Positions 9,542-18,684 of a DNA stretch of 64,000 nucleotides are shown here, piece by piece; within the stretch, counting starts at the first letter, position 1; the number at the start of each line of letters is the position of its first letter. The position numbers were made by a program, and so were the translations under genes. The stretch is from Oxalobacter formigenes. GTDB lineage: Bacteria > Pseudomonadota > Gammaproteobacteria > Burkholderiales > Burkholderiaceae_D. The stretch covers positions 1,984,001-2,048,000 of the forward strand of contig NZ_CP018787.1 of NCBI RefSeq assembly GCF_002127965.1, read 5' to 3'. Below the pieces are notes generated by a model that did not search any database, was not told where the DNA came from, and saw only the letters and a program-made list of their open reading frames with translations.

Positions 9542-10804
9542 GTGCAGGAATCGACTGAACCGATAGAAGAAAGCGACGAAGCACCTTCTACATCGACCAC
9601 AAAAAAACAGGCTGCAAATCCCTGGAAACACCAGAGTGAAGAAACTTACCGGAAAACGGCTGAAAAACTGGTACATTTCAGTTCCAAGACCGTCAATTCC
9701 AACGCCTCGGCTGCCGGCATCCGGCTGACCGCAGGCGACGGACTGGATCTGCCTTACGTCAGCGCGCGAACGCTGATAAACGCCGGTGTCGAACTGGAAC
9801 TGGACTACGCCGAAGGGGGCGCAGCACAGGCAGGCATCATCAAACAACTCATGGCTTGCCAGACAAACGATCCGTTCGCCGATGCAGCCACCGCCGAAGA
9901 AAAGGCGTGCATCCGGCCACTTCTTGAAAAAATTCGTGACGAACGCTTCGAACTCGGTACCGGCAAGGTCGATCTTCGCCTGAGACAGTTGCTGATCCCG
10001 AAAGAAAACGCCCCCGGCGGATACGTGGCCGTCACACCGATCACGTCCGGAAGTGTCTGCCATATCCTGTTCAATAACGAGGACGGTCTCGTTTTGGAAC
10101 ATAACCGGAAAGCATCCGACGCCGCAAAGACCAAAAAAACGTCCCCATTTTCCTTTATCCGGCAGGCTCGCATGGGGATTGGCGGAGCCAACCCGCAAAA
10201 TGTGGGTCGTCTGACGCGAAACATGCAGCAACCCATTCTGGTTTCCGCTCCGCCACAGGATGCTCGTCTGAGACATGCCCTCTCGATTTATCACAAAGGC
10301 CTGACATTCGACTTCAGCCGATACGGCCCTTACTGGGATGCGCTGATCCGTTACAGCATCTATCGTGATGAACTGACCGACAAAGAAAAAAACACCATGC
10401 AAACGAACATGAAAAACCGCGCTGGTGAAACGACGCATTTTCATGGTCTCGGCGCACTGGTCGAAGCTCAGGCTCAACAAGCCTTTTCCCTGCTCTGGAA
10501 ACATCGGGAAAATCTGCCGCAGGAACACCTTTTCGAAACGGGAATCGAGCCGGAATATGAACTCGTTTCGCGGAAGGTCCACGGTGTTATCCGTGGCCTC
10601 ATCGACCCGCGCCTGAGAAAAACAGACTACAAAAAAGACAGGACAGGGCGTGAAATGAACTGGCCCCGCGAAATGGCTGAATATATCGCCGATGCCATCG
10701 TCAACGTCCGCCATGTCAAAGACGGGGAATCCATTCTCCTCTTTCCGCTGGACGACGTCGCCAAAATGGACCTGACAAACCAGCTGGAGGATTATTTCAG
10801 ATGA
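9542..10804 (+). CDS. csy1: type I-F Cas8f (Csy1), large subunit of the Csy complex
   Basis: Subunit of the Csy surveillance complex that binds the crRNA 5' handle together with Cas5f and takes part in PAM recognition. The start is GTG at 9542 with AAGGA about 9 bases upstream; the length of 420 aa is typical of Csy1. It is recognised by operon position and by sequence patterns such as KTVNSNASAAGIRL and GGANPQNVG near the middle, close to the Csy1 signature. Its stop overlaps the csy2 ATG (ATGA). There are no sign of truncation or frameshift. Assignment depends partly on context, but the full I-F gene set makes it firm. Confidence 0.92.
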   Translation: MQESTEPIEESDEAPSTSTTKKQAANPWKHQSEETYRKTAEKLVHFSSKTVNSNASAAGIRLTAGDGLDLPYVSARTLINAGVELELDYAEGGAAQAGIIKQLMACQTNDPFADAATAEEKACIRPLLEKIRDERFELGTGKVDLRLRQLLIPKENAPGGYVAVTPITSGSVCHILFNNEDGLVLEHNRKASDAAKTKKTSPFSFIRQARMGIGGANPQNVGRLTRNMQQPILVSAPPQDARLRHALSIYHKGLTFDFSRYGPYWDALIRYSIYRDELTDKEKNTMQTNMKNRAGETTHFHGLGALVEAQAQQAFSLLWKHRENLPQEHLFETGIEPEYELVSRKVHGVIRGLIDPRLRKTDYKKDRTGREMNWPREMAEYIADAIVNVRHVKDGESILLFPLDDVAKMDLTNQLEDYFR

Positions 10805-11616
10805 GTTACCTGTTAATTCCCGACATGCGTGTCCAGACAGCCAATATCCATCACAGCTCGTTTTTGCTGGGTGGGCCTCCTGTCATGGCCGCTTTCTTTT
10901 TCGCCCATGCCATGGGACGGCAACTGGGCAAAAACGTCCGTGTCAATGGAACGGCCTACATTCATCATCATATGGATGTACTGGGTCAATCGTTTTATGG
11001 AAGACTGTCGCTCCAGCAACGACGGGGCGCCGCCTTCACCTTTTCCAACAAGCCCAAAAAGGATTACTCATCCAAAAACGAACATGCCCTGTCCCTCCAG
11101 CCCGTAGCCAATGCCCATTTGCGGCTCAGCCTGATTATCGACATCGACAATCTGGAATCCATGGCTGGCGTCAACCGGTTCCTGCACAAGGCCCGCTTTT
11201 CCGGTGGCCATATCATTTCCCATGGCGAACCCGGGCAATACGACGACCTTGACGAGGCCATTGACGACCTGCCCGCCGGATTTTTCGTCATGGACAGAAG
11301 CGATCTCATGAAAACCGGTACTTCAGACAATCCCGCCCAAACCTTCATAGACCGGTTGGGTACGCGATATGAAAGCGAAACAGGCAACACATGGCTTTCG
11401 GCCGCCTGCCTCGGGTACGCCATGCTGACCCCCTACGCATCCCGCGAAGGTGCACGGGAAGGCTACGAACATGCCTTTGCCGAACCGCTTGTCGGGCTGG
11501 TCCAGTACCGCTCGTCACGCCAGTTCGACAAGGACTATGAAACCGTCCTCTGGAAACCCGAATGGGTAAAAGACGACGTCTACCGACTGCATCAGGATAG
11601 TGAAAATCTCGACTAA
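10801..11616 (+). CDS. csy2: type I-F Cas5f (Csy2)
   Basis: Cas5-type RAMP protein that caps the 5' handle of the crRNA with Csy1. Its 271 aa is a little shorter than the Pseudomonas aeruginosa protein. Features include LLIPDMRVQTANIHHSSFLLGGPPVMA-like opening (first 30 residues, typical of Csy2: NAN-like segment and GxP) and a C-terminal region with LWKPEWVKDDVYRLH. The start overlaps csy1 by 4 bases. It is separated from csy3 by 24 bases that carry AAAGGA. Confidence 0.92.
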   Translation: MSYLLIPDMRVQTANIHHSSFLLGGPPVMAAFFFAHAMGRQLGKNVRVNGTAYIHHHMDVLGQSFYGRLSLQQRRGAAFTFSNKPKKDYSSKNEHALSLQPVANAHLRLSLIIDIDNLESMAGVNRFLHKARFSGGHIISHGEPGQYDDLDEAIDDLPAGFFVMDRSDLMKTGTSDNPAQTFIDRLGTRYESETGNTWLSAACLGYAMLTPYASREGAREGYEHAFAEPLVGLVQYRSSRQFDKDYETVLWKPEWVKDDVYRLHQDSENLD

Positions 11617-11640
11617 TTATTTGAAAGGAATTCATCCATC

Positions 11641-12726
11641 ATGGCTACCCGAATGAAAAAACTGCCCGGAGTTCTCTCGTTTCAGCGCTGCATGTTTCCA
11701 ACCGATGCTCTCTTTTACAATCTGTATTCCGGAAAAGACAAAACGGCTCTGCCCGTCATCCGTCACGGTATCCGCGGCACCCAGAACATCAACAAGACCT
11801 GGTCTGAAAAAGCGACCGAAGCGACCGTCGCCAGCGCCAAACGGGACGAAGTCAGCAATATCCAGACAACCGACTCGGCCAAACTGGATGTCAGCGCAAA
11901 TGCCCTCTCCGTGCAGTTCGACCTCCGTTTCATTGACCTCTCCGATGCCCTCTTTGCCTGTGCTGCCGGAAAAGGCGATTCCATGGACGACATCAAAACC
12001 TTCCGTGACAATGTCGCCCAATTCATCGACAAGGCCAAAAACGGCAAAGGCATTGTCGAAGTGGCTTGCCGCTATGCCCGCAATATCGCCAACGGCCGTT
12101 TCCTCTGGCGCAACCGGACCATTGCCGAATCCATCCAGATCAGGGTAGACGACAGCGATGAAAAATCCGCTTCCGGTTTTTCCGTCACTTTCAATGCACT
12201 GGACGTTCCCCTGAATACTTTCGACAATATCAGTGAAGACGAGAAAAAACTGGCTGACGTCATCGTCAAAGGCCTGAAAGGCGACCGGCAGGCACGCCTG
12301 AGAATCAGCGCCCGCGTCGACTTCGGCATGCAAGGCCCGCTGGAAGTCTTCCCATCACAAAACTATCTGGAAAACAAATCCAGGGGATTTGCCCGCTCCC
12401 TGTATTTCGTTGGCGGTATCCCGTCAAAACAGGAAGCCCATACCATCGAATACCTCGGTCAGGCCGCCATCCGCGATCAGAAAATCAGCAATGCCCTGCG
12501 CACCATCGATACCTGGTATCCCGGCTTTGAAAACCGTAACATCCCCATTCCGGTCGAACCGAACGGTGCCAGCCTCGATGCACAGCAATTCTTCAGGGCA
12601 GACAACAAGTCATCCGGTTTCCGCCTGATGGAAAAAATCACCGATCTCGATCCGGATACCGAAGACGGCATGTTCCTTCTTGCCTGCATCATCCGTGGCG
12701 GCGTCTATTCAGGGAGCGACAACTGA
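11641..12726 (+). CDS. csy3: type I-F Cas7f (Csy3), backbone subunit
   Basis: Backbone RAMP subunit, six copies of which line the crRNA spacer in the Csy complex. At 361 aa it has the usual length (about 340-360). The N-terminus LPGVLSFQRCMFPTDALFYN and the segment VVRHGIRGTQN-like (PVIRHGIRGTQNINKTWS) are diagnostic of Csy3. The chosen ATG has AAAGGA 12 bases upstream. The TGA overlaps the cas6f ATG by one base (TGATG), so translation is probably coupled. No defects are seen. Confidence 0.95.
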   Translation: MATRMKKLPGVLSFQRCMFPTDALFYNLYSGKDKTALPVIRHGIRGTQNINKTWSEKATEATVASAKRDEVSNIQTTDSAKLDVSANALSVQFDLRFIDLSDALFACAAGKGDSMDDIKTFRDNVAQFIDKAKNGKGIVEVACRYARNIANGRFLWRNRTIAESIQIRVDDSDEKSASGFSVTFNALDVPLNTFDNISEDEKKLADVIVKGLKGDRQARLRISARVDFGMQGPLEVFPSQNYLENKSRGFARSLYFVGGIPSKQEAHTIEYLGQAAIRDQKISNALRTIDTWYPGFENRNIPIPVEPNGASLDAQQFFRADNKSSGFRLMEKITDLDPDTEDGMFLLACIIRGGVYSGSDN

Positions 12727-13283
12727 TGAAACCGAACTGGTATTTCGAACTCGACATGCCGGAAGGAGGAAGAGACGAATTCAGTCCGGCACCGGCCATG
12801 CGAAACCGGTTGCTTGGCATCCTGCATGCCTTCTTCAGCCAGAATCCGCACAACTATGCCGTTGCCTTGCCCAAAGAACGAAACCGGCTGCGCGTATTCG
12901 CGTCCTCCCGCGACGATCTGGACAAGCTCGTCGCATACCTGACGCCCAATCGATGGATACGCGACTACGTCCGGCTGAGCTATCCCGTCAGCGTCGAAAC
13001 CCTTTCCGTCAAAAAATGGCAATCATATTGCCGCTATCGCATCCCCACGGACAAGTCCGACCGGAAAACGGGAGAAGAAAAAGGGCTTCTTCGCCAGAGA
13101 CGAATGAAAGAAGCTCGTGACAAAGGTATGGAATTCTTCATCGTCCATAGCAAGAGCACCGGGCAAAGCTATTCCTTCTTCATCAACCGGATCGACGGCC
13201 TACCATCCGGGGAAGAATGCCTGCCGAACAGCTACGGCTTTTCAACGACAGACAAGCCATTTTACCTGCCGGAACCATCATGA
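12726..13283 (+). CDS. cas6f: type I-F Cas6f (Csy4) crRNA endoribonuclease
   Basis: Cuts pre-crRNA at the 3' base of the repeat hairpin and stays bound to it. Its 185 aa is typical. The region LGILHAFF places H34 where the Pseudomonas catalytic His29 lies (FGKLHQAL context). KSTGQSYSFFI matches the catalytic-Ser region (SQSTGQ), and the C-terminus SYGFSTTDKPFYLPEP matches the family end. The substrate hairpin CCACC-GTGTA-GGTGG is present in both arrays. The stop overlaps the cas1 ATG (ATGA at 13280), a placement unusual for I-F systems. Confidence 0.93.
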   Translation: MKPNWYFELDMPEGGRDEFSPAPAMRNRLLGILHAFFSQNPHNYAVALPKERNRLRVFASSRDDLDKLVAYLTPNRWIRDYVRLSYPVSVETLSVKKWQSYCRYRIPTDKSDRKTGEEKGLLRQRRMKEARDKGMEFFIVHSKSTGQSYSFFINRIDGLPSGEECLPNSYGFSTTDKPFYLPEPS

Positions 13284-14230
13284 ACGCGCCAGCGAAGGGA
13301 AAGCCCCAAATCAACCCGCGAGCCGTCATGCTCTCGAAAAGAGCCAACGTCTTCTATCTGGAACACGCCAAGGTCATCCAGATGGACAACCGGATCGTCT
13401 ATCTGACACAGGATGGAACGGACGTTGAAAAATACTTCAACATCCCGGAACGCAATACGGCTTTCCTTTTGCTCGGCAAGGGAACCTCCATCACCGACGC
13501 TGCCGTGAGACGACTGGCCGAATCCAACGTCATGGTCGGCTTTTGCGGATCGGGCGGTTCTCCGCTGTTCGGTGCACTGGACATGACCATGCTCGCACCA
13601 CAAAGCGAATACATGCAGACATGGGTCAGACACTGGTTCGATGAAGAAAAAAGAACACAACTGGCTCGACATCTGCTCATCACCCGGGCCGATCTGACCG
13701 GACGATACTGGAAAGACAACATCGAACTTGTCAAACGTGGCATCCAGCTTCCCGATACGTACATCGATACCTTCAAAAAAGACATCGAAAATGCCAAAAA
13801 CGCCGAAGCGCTTCTACTCATCGAAGCCCGCTGGGCCAGAACTTTGTACGCCTTGCTGGCACAGGGTTTCAAAATCGAATTCAGCCGCAAGGAAGGCGAA
13901 CGAAAAAACGACACCCTCGCCGATATCGTCAATGGATACCTCGATCACGGCAACTACATCGCCTACGGCTATGCTTCCGTTGCCCTGTGCGGCATGGGCA
14001 TCAGCTTCTCACTTCCCCTTCTCCACGGAAAAACCCGCCGGGGCGCCCTCGTCTTCGACATCGCCGACCTGATCAAGGACGCCTGCGTCATGCCACTGGC
14101 CTTTCTCAGTGCCAAACGGGGCGACAACCAGAAAGATTTCCGAAATTCCCTGATTGAATACTGTCAGGACAAGGAAGTGCTTGACCTTCTTTTTACCTTC
14201 ATTTCTGAGGCATGCAATAAAGTCGTTTAA
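13280..14230 (+). CDS. cas1: type I-F Cas1 adaptation integrase, placed at the distal end of the operon
   Basis: Integrase that, with Cas2-3, inserts new spacers at the leader end. The chosen start, ATG 13280, overlaps the cas6f stop by 4 bases and gives 316 aa; an in-frame ATG at 13217 lies inside cas6f and is rejected. I-F Cas1 features are SKRANVFYLEHAKV, YFNIPERNTAFLLLGKGTSIT, VGFCGSGGSPLF and WFDEEKR. The catalytic region includes Glu in LIEARWARTLY and His/Asp in PLLHGKTRRGALVFDIADLIKD. In the usual I-F1 order cas1 comes first, before cas2-3; here it is last and abuts the leader of array 2. Confidence 0.94.
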   Translation: MNAPAKGKPQINPRAVMLSKRANVFYLEHAKVIQMDNRIVYLTQDGTDVEKYFNIPERNTAFLLLGKGTSITDAAVRRLAESNVMVGFCGSGGSPLFGALDMTMLAPQSEYMQTWVRHWFDEEKRTQLARHLLITRADLTGRYWKDNIELVKRGIQLPDTYIDTFKKDIENAKNAEALLLIEARWARTLYALLAQGFKIEFSRKEGERKNDTLADIVNGYLDHGNYIAYGYASVALCGMGISFSLPLLHGKTRRGALVFDIADLIKDACVMPLAFLSAKRGDNQKDFRNSLIEYCQDKEVLDLLFTFISEACNKVV

Positions 14231-14240
14231 AATCAACTAC

Positions 14241-14326
14241 TTGAAAATTCATGAAAAAACGAAGGTCAAACGGTGAAAAAGGAGACAAGTCAATAATAAA
14301 CAAGGATTTTTTCAAAAAATTGTCTA
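14241..14326 (+). promoter_or_regulatory. leader of CRISPR array 2
   Basis: 86-bp AT-rich segment between the cas1 stop (14230) and the first repeat. It shares with leader 1 the blocks TTGAAAATT, AAAACGAAGGTCAAA, AATAAACAAG and TTGTCTA, the last touching the repeat. Confidence 0.8.
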
Positions 14327-15194
14327 GTGAACCACCGTGTAGGTGGCTTAGAAGAAAAGGGTCTTTCTGGATGATGAAACGATTAAGTGAACCACCGTGT
14401 AGGTGGCTTAGAAGCCGGTGAAGACACTGAGAACAAGCAGCCTGTTGTGAACCACCGTGTAGGTGGCTTAGAAGGAAGGAGGCGGTTGAAGATCAGCCGT
14501 GGCATCGTGAACCACCGTGTAGGTGGCTTAGAAGAGCTTCGCCAGAAGTTTTAGCCCTTCTCAAACGTGAACCACCGTGTAGGTGGCTTAGAAGGTCAAT
14601 CGCTGCTGTTGAACTTTTTGCATTGGGTGAACCACCGTGTAGGTGGCTTAGAAGGAATGCATCGGCAGCCGCCCGGATCTCTCCGCGTGAACCACCGTGT
14701 AGGTGGCTTAGAAGAAAAGAACTGAGGCGTGAACCATGACATTAAAGTGAACCACCGTGTAGGTGGCTTAGAAGTTGTCATAAAATACTATTCCTTTATC
14801 GAGACTGTGAACCACCGTGTAGGTGGCTTAGAAGTGATTTGCGCCGCCGGGAATGCCCGACAATAAGTGAACCACCGTGTAGGTGGCTTAGAAGATCGCC
14901 TGAACCTGTTTCTAAAGAGAAGAAATGTGAACCACCGTGTAGGTGGCTTAGAAGACGCATCGCCGGACACCCGCGCATTTCCGTACGTGAACCACCGTGT
15001 AGGTGGCTTAGAAGTTGAAGATATCGACCAATGTCGAGGTGTTCTCGTGAACCACCGTGTAGGTGGCTTAGAAGATTCTGGAAGAATTGATCAGAAGATT
15101 TGTACGGTGAACCACCGTGTAGGTGACTTAGAAGATCATGGCACCTTTTTGTTAGTCATAATCGCCGTGAACCACCGTACAGGTGGCTTGGAAA
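14327..15194 (+). CRISPR. type I-F CRISPR array 2 (15 repeats, 14 spacers)
   Basis: 28-bp repeats start every 60 bp from 14327 to 15167, with 32-bp spacers. The repeat begins GTGAACCACC, has the CCACC-GTGTA-GGTGG hairpin and ends CTTAGAAG. The first 13 copies are identical; copy 14 (15107) has one change and copy 15 (15167) has four. A trace of a further copy (GATGAACCATTCAGC, about 15226-15240) follows. Decay is again at the leader-distal end. Uniform repeats suggest this array grew more recently or is better maintained than array 1. Confidence 0.98.
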
Positions 15195-15375
15195 CGTTAA
15201 TAGGACGAATAAAGAAACTTCGCTGGATGAACCATTCAGCAAATAGCAAGTGCCATGTATATTTTATAAAATATTCATTCGGTTTTCCTGAATGGAACGA
15301 ACTCCCGTTAACTGATAAACTTGCCATCCGGAATGTCTGACCTGTACAAAAACGGTCGCCTCTTCAAGCTATGCT

Positions 15376-15975
15376 ATGGGAAAATTGATCATTAAAGCGG
15401 CGTTGTCCGTTTTCATCTGTTGCCTGATATACGAATTCTTCGATATCGGCACAGGTATCCCCTTTTATTCGGGCATTGCAGCGATCATCTGCCTGCAGCC
15501 GGAAATCAAAAGCACCTTCCGGATCGGCATGAACCGGACGATCGGTACCTTGATCGGCGGTTTTACGGGAATGGCGATCCTCTTCATTCTGCGGGAATTC
15601 TCCCTGTTTTCCTTTCCGACCCTTAAAAACTTCCTGATTTCCCTGTGCATCATTCCCCTGATGTTTCTGGCCGAATCCTTCAAAAGAGGCCCTCTTTCAC
15701 ACCTTCTTGAAAAGGCCCGGCAAAACAACCTCTTCAGTATCGCCCCATTGATCGTTTTTGCCGATTTCATGCGCAAAAGCGCCCTGACCAATATCACCTG
15801 CGTCGCCTTTTTGAGCGTGACAATCACGCACGGCGCAGATTCCAGCATTTCAGGGTTTGCATTGAACCGCATATTCGATACCCTGATCGGCGTATTTGTT
15901 TCCTTTTTCGTCAATATCATCCCGATGGGCGCCGAAGCGAATGCCACCGGACGCGAAACGCATGACGTGGAGTAG
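15376..15975 (+). CDS. FUSC/ArAE-like inner-membrane protein, copy 1
   Basis: Membrane protein of 199 aa resembling the N-terminal membrane half of the aromatic-acid-exporter (ArAE/FUSC, DUF939-like) family. It has several hydrophobic segments: IIKAALSVFICCLIYEFF, IAAIICLQ, TIGTLIGGFTGMAILFI, and a C-terminal one ending FVSFFVNIIPMG. The family-like motif ICLQPEIKSTFRIGMNRTIG is conserved in copy 2 directly downstream. It lacks the cytoplasmic half of longer family members. The start has a weak ribosome site. Substrate is unknown. Confidence 0.7.
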   Translation: MGKLIIKAALSVFICCLIYEFFDIGTGIPFYSGIAAIICLQPEIKSTFRIGMNRTIGTLIGGFTGMAILFILREFSLFSFPTLKNFLISLCIIPLMFLAESFKRGPLSHLLEKARQNNLFSIAPLIVFADFMRKSALTNITCVAFLSVTITHGADSSISGFALNRIFDTLIGVFVSFFVNIIPMGAEANATGRETHDVE

Positions 15976-16148
15976 AAAACAATTCTCCCTCCATACGACC
16001 GGTTTGCCTGTTTTTCCCCTCTCTTCTCTCTTTATTTGCCCAAAGGCGGCAAAATCCCGCGTCAATTTCACGAAAGAAAAACATAGGTCAAGAACTTTGG
16101 CAATTCTTTTGGCTAAGATATGAAAACTGTCTTTATTATCAACTTGAT

Positions 16149-16928
16149 ATGGGAATCGTCATCATCAAGGCAGCGATATCGGTCTTTATCTGCTGTCTGA
16201 TCTATCTTTTTTTTGATATCGGAACCGGTGCGCCGTTTTATTCGGCCATCGCGGCGGTGATTTGCCTGCAACCTGAAATCAAGAGTACGTTCCGTATCGG
16301 GCTGAACCGGACAATCGGCACCCTTATCGGCGGTTTCACCGGCATGTTCGTGCTTTTCCTGATCCGGGGCATTGAACTCGAGTCGCATCCCGTCTTTGCC
16401 TATTTGTTGATCTCGTTTTGCATCATTCCACTCATGTTTCTTGCCGAGATCGTCAAAAAACCGCCCCATTTCAAAATCACCAGCCCCAAACAGGAAGAAA
16501 AACACCCTTTTGCACTTGCGCCCTTCAAATATCTCGTCGATTTCATGCGCAAGAACGCATTGACGAACATTACCTGCATCGCTTTTCTGAGTGTGACCGT
16601 CACACACGGAACCGACACCAGTATTTCCGGTTTTGCCTTGAACCGCATGCTCGACACCCTGATCGGGGTATTCGTTTCTTTCTTCGTCAATATCATCCCG
16701 ATCCGTTCGCAAGAGTCTTTAAAGCATGACATGCAGGCAGCCACCGACGCTGCCTGTCATTGCAAATGTCACCAAAAAGACATACCTCCCTCACCTGCAC
16801 GCGACCCGCGAAAACGCTACATTGCCCTTTCCGGCCATGTGGAAACTGAAAAGGAAATCAAAATCCACTCTGCACCGTCCACGAAACGTATTCCGCGTCC
16901 CCATGACAGGAATCACGACGACGCCTGA
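16149..16928 (+). CDS. FUSC/ArAE-like inner-membrane protein, copy 2
   Basis: Paralogue of the preceding gene. The first ~195 residues align nearly throughout, for example the start IIKAAISVFICCLIYLFFDI and the shared ICLQPEIKSTFRIG block. It differs by a loop insert (HFKITSPKQEEKHPF, ~residue 105-120) and a C-terminal extension of ~60 hydrophilic residues with a His/Cys cluster (CHCKCHQKD). The extension has no counterpart in copy 1 and could bind metal or be recent read-out past an older stop. A tandem duplication is the simplest origin. Function by family only: possible efflux of small organic acids. Confidence 0.7.
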   Translation: MGIVIIKAAISVFICCLIYLFFDIGTGAPFYSAIAAVICLQPEIKSTFRIGLNRTIGTLIGGFTGMFVLFLIRGIELESHPVFAYLLISFCIIPLMFLAEIVKKPPHFKITSPKQEEKHPFALAPFKYLVDFMRKNALTNITCIAFLSVTVTHGTDTSISGFALNRMLDTLIGVFVSFFVNIIPIRSQESLKHDMQAATDAACHCKCHQKDIPPSPARDPRKRYIALSGHVETEKEIKIHSAPSTKRIPRPHDRNHDDA

Positions 16929-17182
16929 AGATTCCTTTTGACAGTCCAGCCCTGTTTTTCCCGCCCCAAAACGTAAAAACACCCAAACGCCATATAGCCA
17001 AAAAGTTCTCTTTATCCTGCACTATCGTCTTCCCCTTTTATTTTTCCCTGCAAACAATCTTCCGGACCTGTTCCTTTTGAACCGGCGAAAAAGGGTGACT
17101 GGACCAAAGCAATCGCACCGTTATTCATGAAAAAAATTTGATGAATGCTCGAATGATGTAAAAAAACCACCAGCACAGTGCA

Positions 17183-17237
17183 AACCGCTATTACTATTCG
17201 GAATAGCGTATCGTTATTCAAAAATAGAATAGCGGTT
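17183..17237. promoter_or_regulatory. nested inverted repeats upstream of porin gene
   Basis: Outer arms AACCGCTATT (17183-17192) and AATAGCGGTT (17228-17237) enclose a second dyad CTATTC-G-GAATAG (17194-17206). The element lies ~85 bases before the porin ATG. It is a candidate operator or RNA structure. The rest of the 16929-17322 gap is AT-rich with no gene seen. Confidence 0.4.
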
Positions 17238-17322
17238 CGCATACATTATACAAAATGTCTTCTGGCATTTTTCAATCATTAAAGAGGGATTTGCAAATCC
17301 CCTGTCAATTTACGGAGTGATA

Positions 17323-18360
17323 ATGAAGAAAAACCTTTTGGCGCTGGCGCTACTCGGTTCGATTTCGGGACTGGCATGTGCCCAGAGCAACGTCACCATT
17401 TACGGCATTGTCGATACCGGTTTCATCAAGGAAACCGGTTCCGATGGTCGAATGGGAGAAAACATAAACAACCGCATCGGTTTTAGAGGATCGGAAGATC
17501 TCGGAAGCGGTTACAAGGCCACGTTCCAGCTTGAAAAACGTTTCAACCTGAACGATGGCACCATCAGTGGTGTGGACTGGGAAGGCGCGTCCAATCTCGG
17601 CATTTCCAGTCCCTTCGGCGCCGTCCGTTTAGGCCGCTTGAACGAATTGCCTACGGAAACTTTCCGTACCCTCGACCCGTTCAACCAGTTCGGTGTCGGC
17701 AGTATGCTCTTAAGCTCCCAGCGTTCGACCCGACTTTCGAATACGGTTCGCTACGACAGTCCGAACCTGTCCGGCTTCAAACTGGGCGCAACATATTCCC
17801 TGGGTAAAAATACCAACAGCGATTCCATCGCTACCGGTGATATCCCGATGAAAAATCAGGGTGCCGACAACGACGGTTATGCCATATCGGTCAAATACGA
17901 TAACGGAGGCGTGTCGGCACTGGCAAACTGGAGCCGTCTGGCCGATTCGAACGATTCATCCGTCTGGAACCTTGGTGGAGCCTATTCCTTCGGACCGGCG
18001 AAAATTTCGCTCGGCTATGAAAAAACGCATGACAAGGGGTGGAAACTGGGCTCGGTCAAATCCGGAAAACGTTCGTCACAGGATAACTGGCTTCTGGGTC
18101 TCGTTTACCAGCTTGGCGCAGGCCGGATCAATGCCTCGTTCAGTTACATGGACATCGACCATTCCAGCAAATGGAACGGCAGCAAGGACATAAAAAAATA
18201 CTCGCTTGGATATGAGCACAAACTGTCGAAACGGACAACCCTCTACGGCATGGTCTCCTGGTCGGACTTTGAAAACGGACAGGTCGCCGATTTCTATCGC
18301 GGCAGTAGCGCAGACGATAGTGTCACAGGCGTTCAGGTCGGCATTACCCACAAATTCTGA
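17323..18360 (+). CDS. outer-membrane porin (Burkholderiales type), cluster copy 1
   Basis: General diffusion porin of the 16-stranded Gram-negative type, secreted by Sec and inserted by Bam. The start ATG 17323 is chosen over the GTG at 17317 because ACGGAG lies 7 bases upstream of it. There is a signal peptide with cleavage after LACA-Q and mature start QSNVTIYGIVDTGF. The loop-3 region (GAVRLGRLNELPTETFRTLD) and the C-terminal strand ending GITHKF, with terminal Phe for Bam recognition, are present. It is 345 aa, full length. Three further porins in the window share these features. A strong terminator follows. Confidence 0.93.
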   Translation: MKKNLLALALLGSISGLACAQSNVTIYGIVDTGFIKETGSDGRMGENINNRIGFRGSEDLGSGYKATFQLEKRFNLNDGTISGVDWEGASNLGISSPFGAVRLGRLNELPTETFRTLDPFNQFGVGSMLLSSQRSTRLSNTVRYDSPNLSGFKLGATYSLGKNTNSDSIATGDIPMKNQGADNDGYAISVKYDNGGVSALANWSRLADSNDSSVWNLGGAYSFGPAKISLGYEKTHDKGWKLGSVKSGKRSSQDNWLLGLVYQLGAGRINASFSYMDIDHSSKWNGSKDIKKYSLGYEHKLSKRTTLYGMVSWSDFENGQVADFYRGSSADDSVTGVQVGITHKF

Positions 18361-18418
18361 GCCTGAAAAACGGTTTCATTTGCCTTGAAAAACAAAAACA
18401 ACGTTGTCGTCATTTTCT

Positions 18419-18446
18419 GCGTACCCCTTCGGGGTACGCTTTTTTA
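18419..18446 (+). terminator. terminator after porin copy 1
   Basis: Stem GCGTACCCC / GGGGTACGC with TTC loop followed by six Ts. The remaining bases to 18684 are AT-rich with no gene seen. Confidence 0.9.
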
Positions 18447-18684
18447 ACACGAATGATCAAAAAAGCCTCATTCAATCCTTTTTTTCTTTCTTTCGCAGGG
18501 GATATATGTCCCTTTTTTGATGAAAATCCGCTTAACGTCCCTTATCTTTCCCTGACTTGCAAATAATTGCCCCAAATCGATAGTCAGGAAAAATTATGTG
18601 TGATAAATTGTAAGAATAAAGGTTGTAAACGTAAAAAAATCATAAAATTTCATTGTCTTAGAGCCTTTACCTGGAGTTGTATCG

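Noticed and set aside
5261-15166. Self-targeting spacers against the window, including the tail-fibre cassette
   Set aside because: No match seen by eye; a proper search of all 26 spacers against phage and genome databases is needed.
14596-15340. Open frames across CRISPR array 2
   Set aside because: Same artefact of 60-bp periodic repeats.
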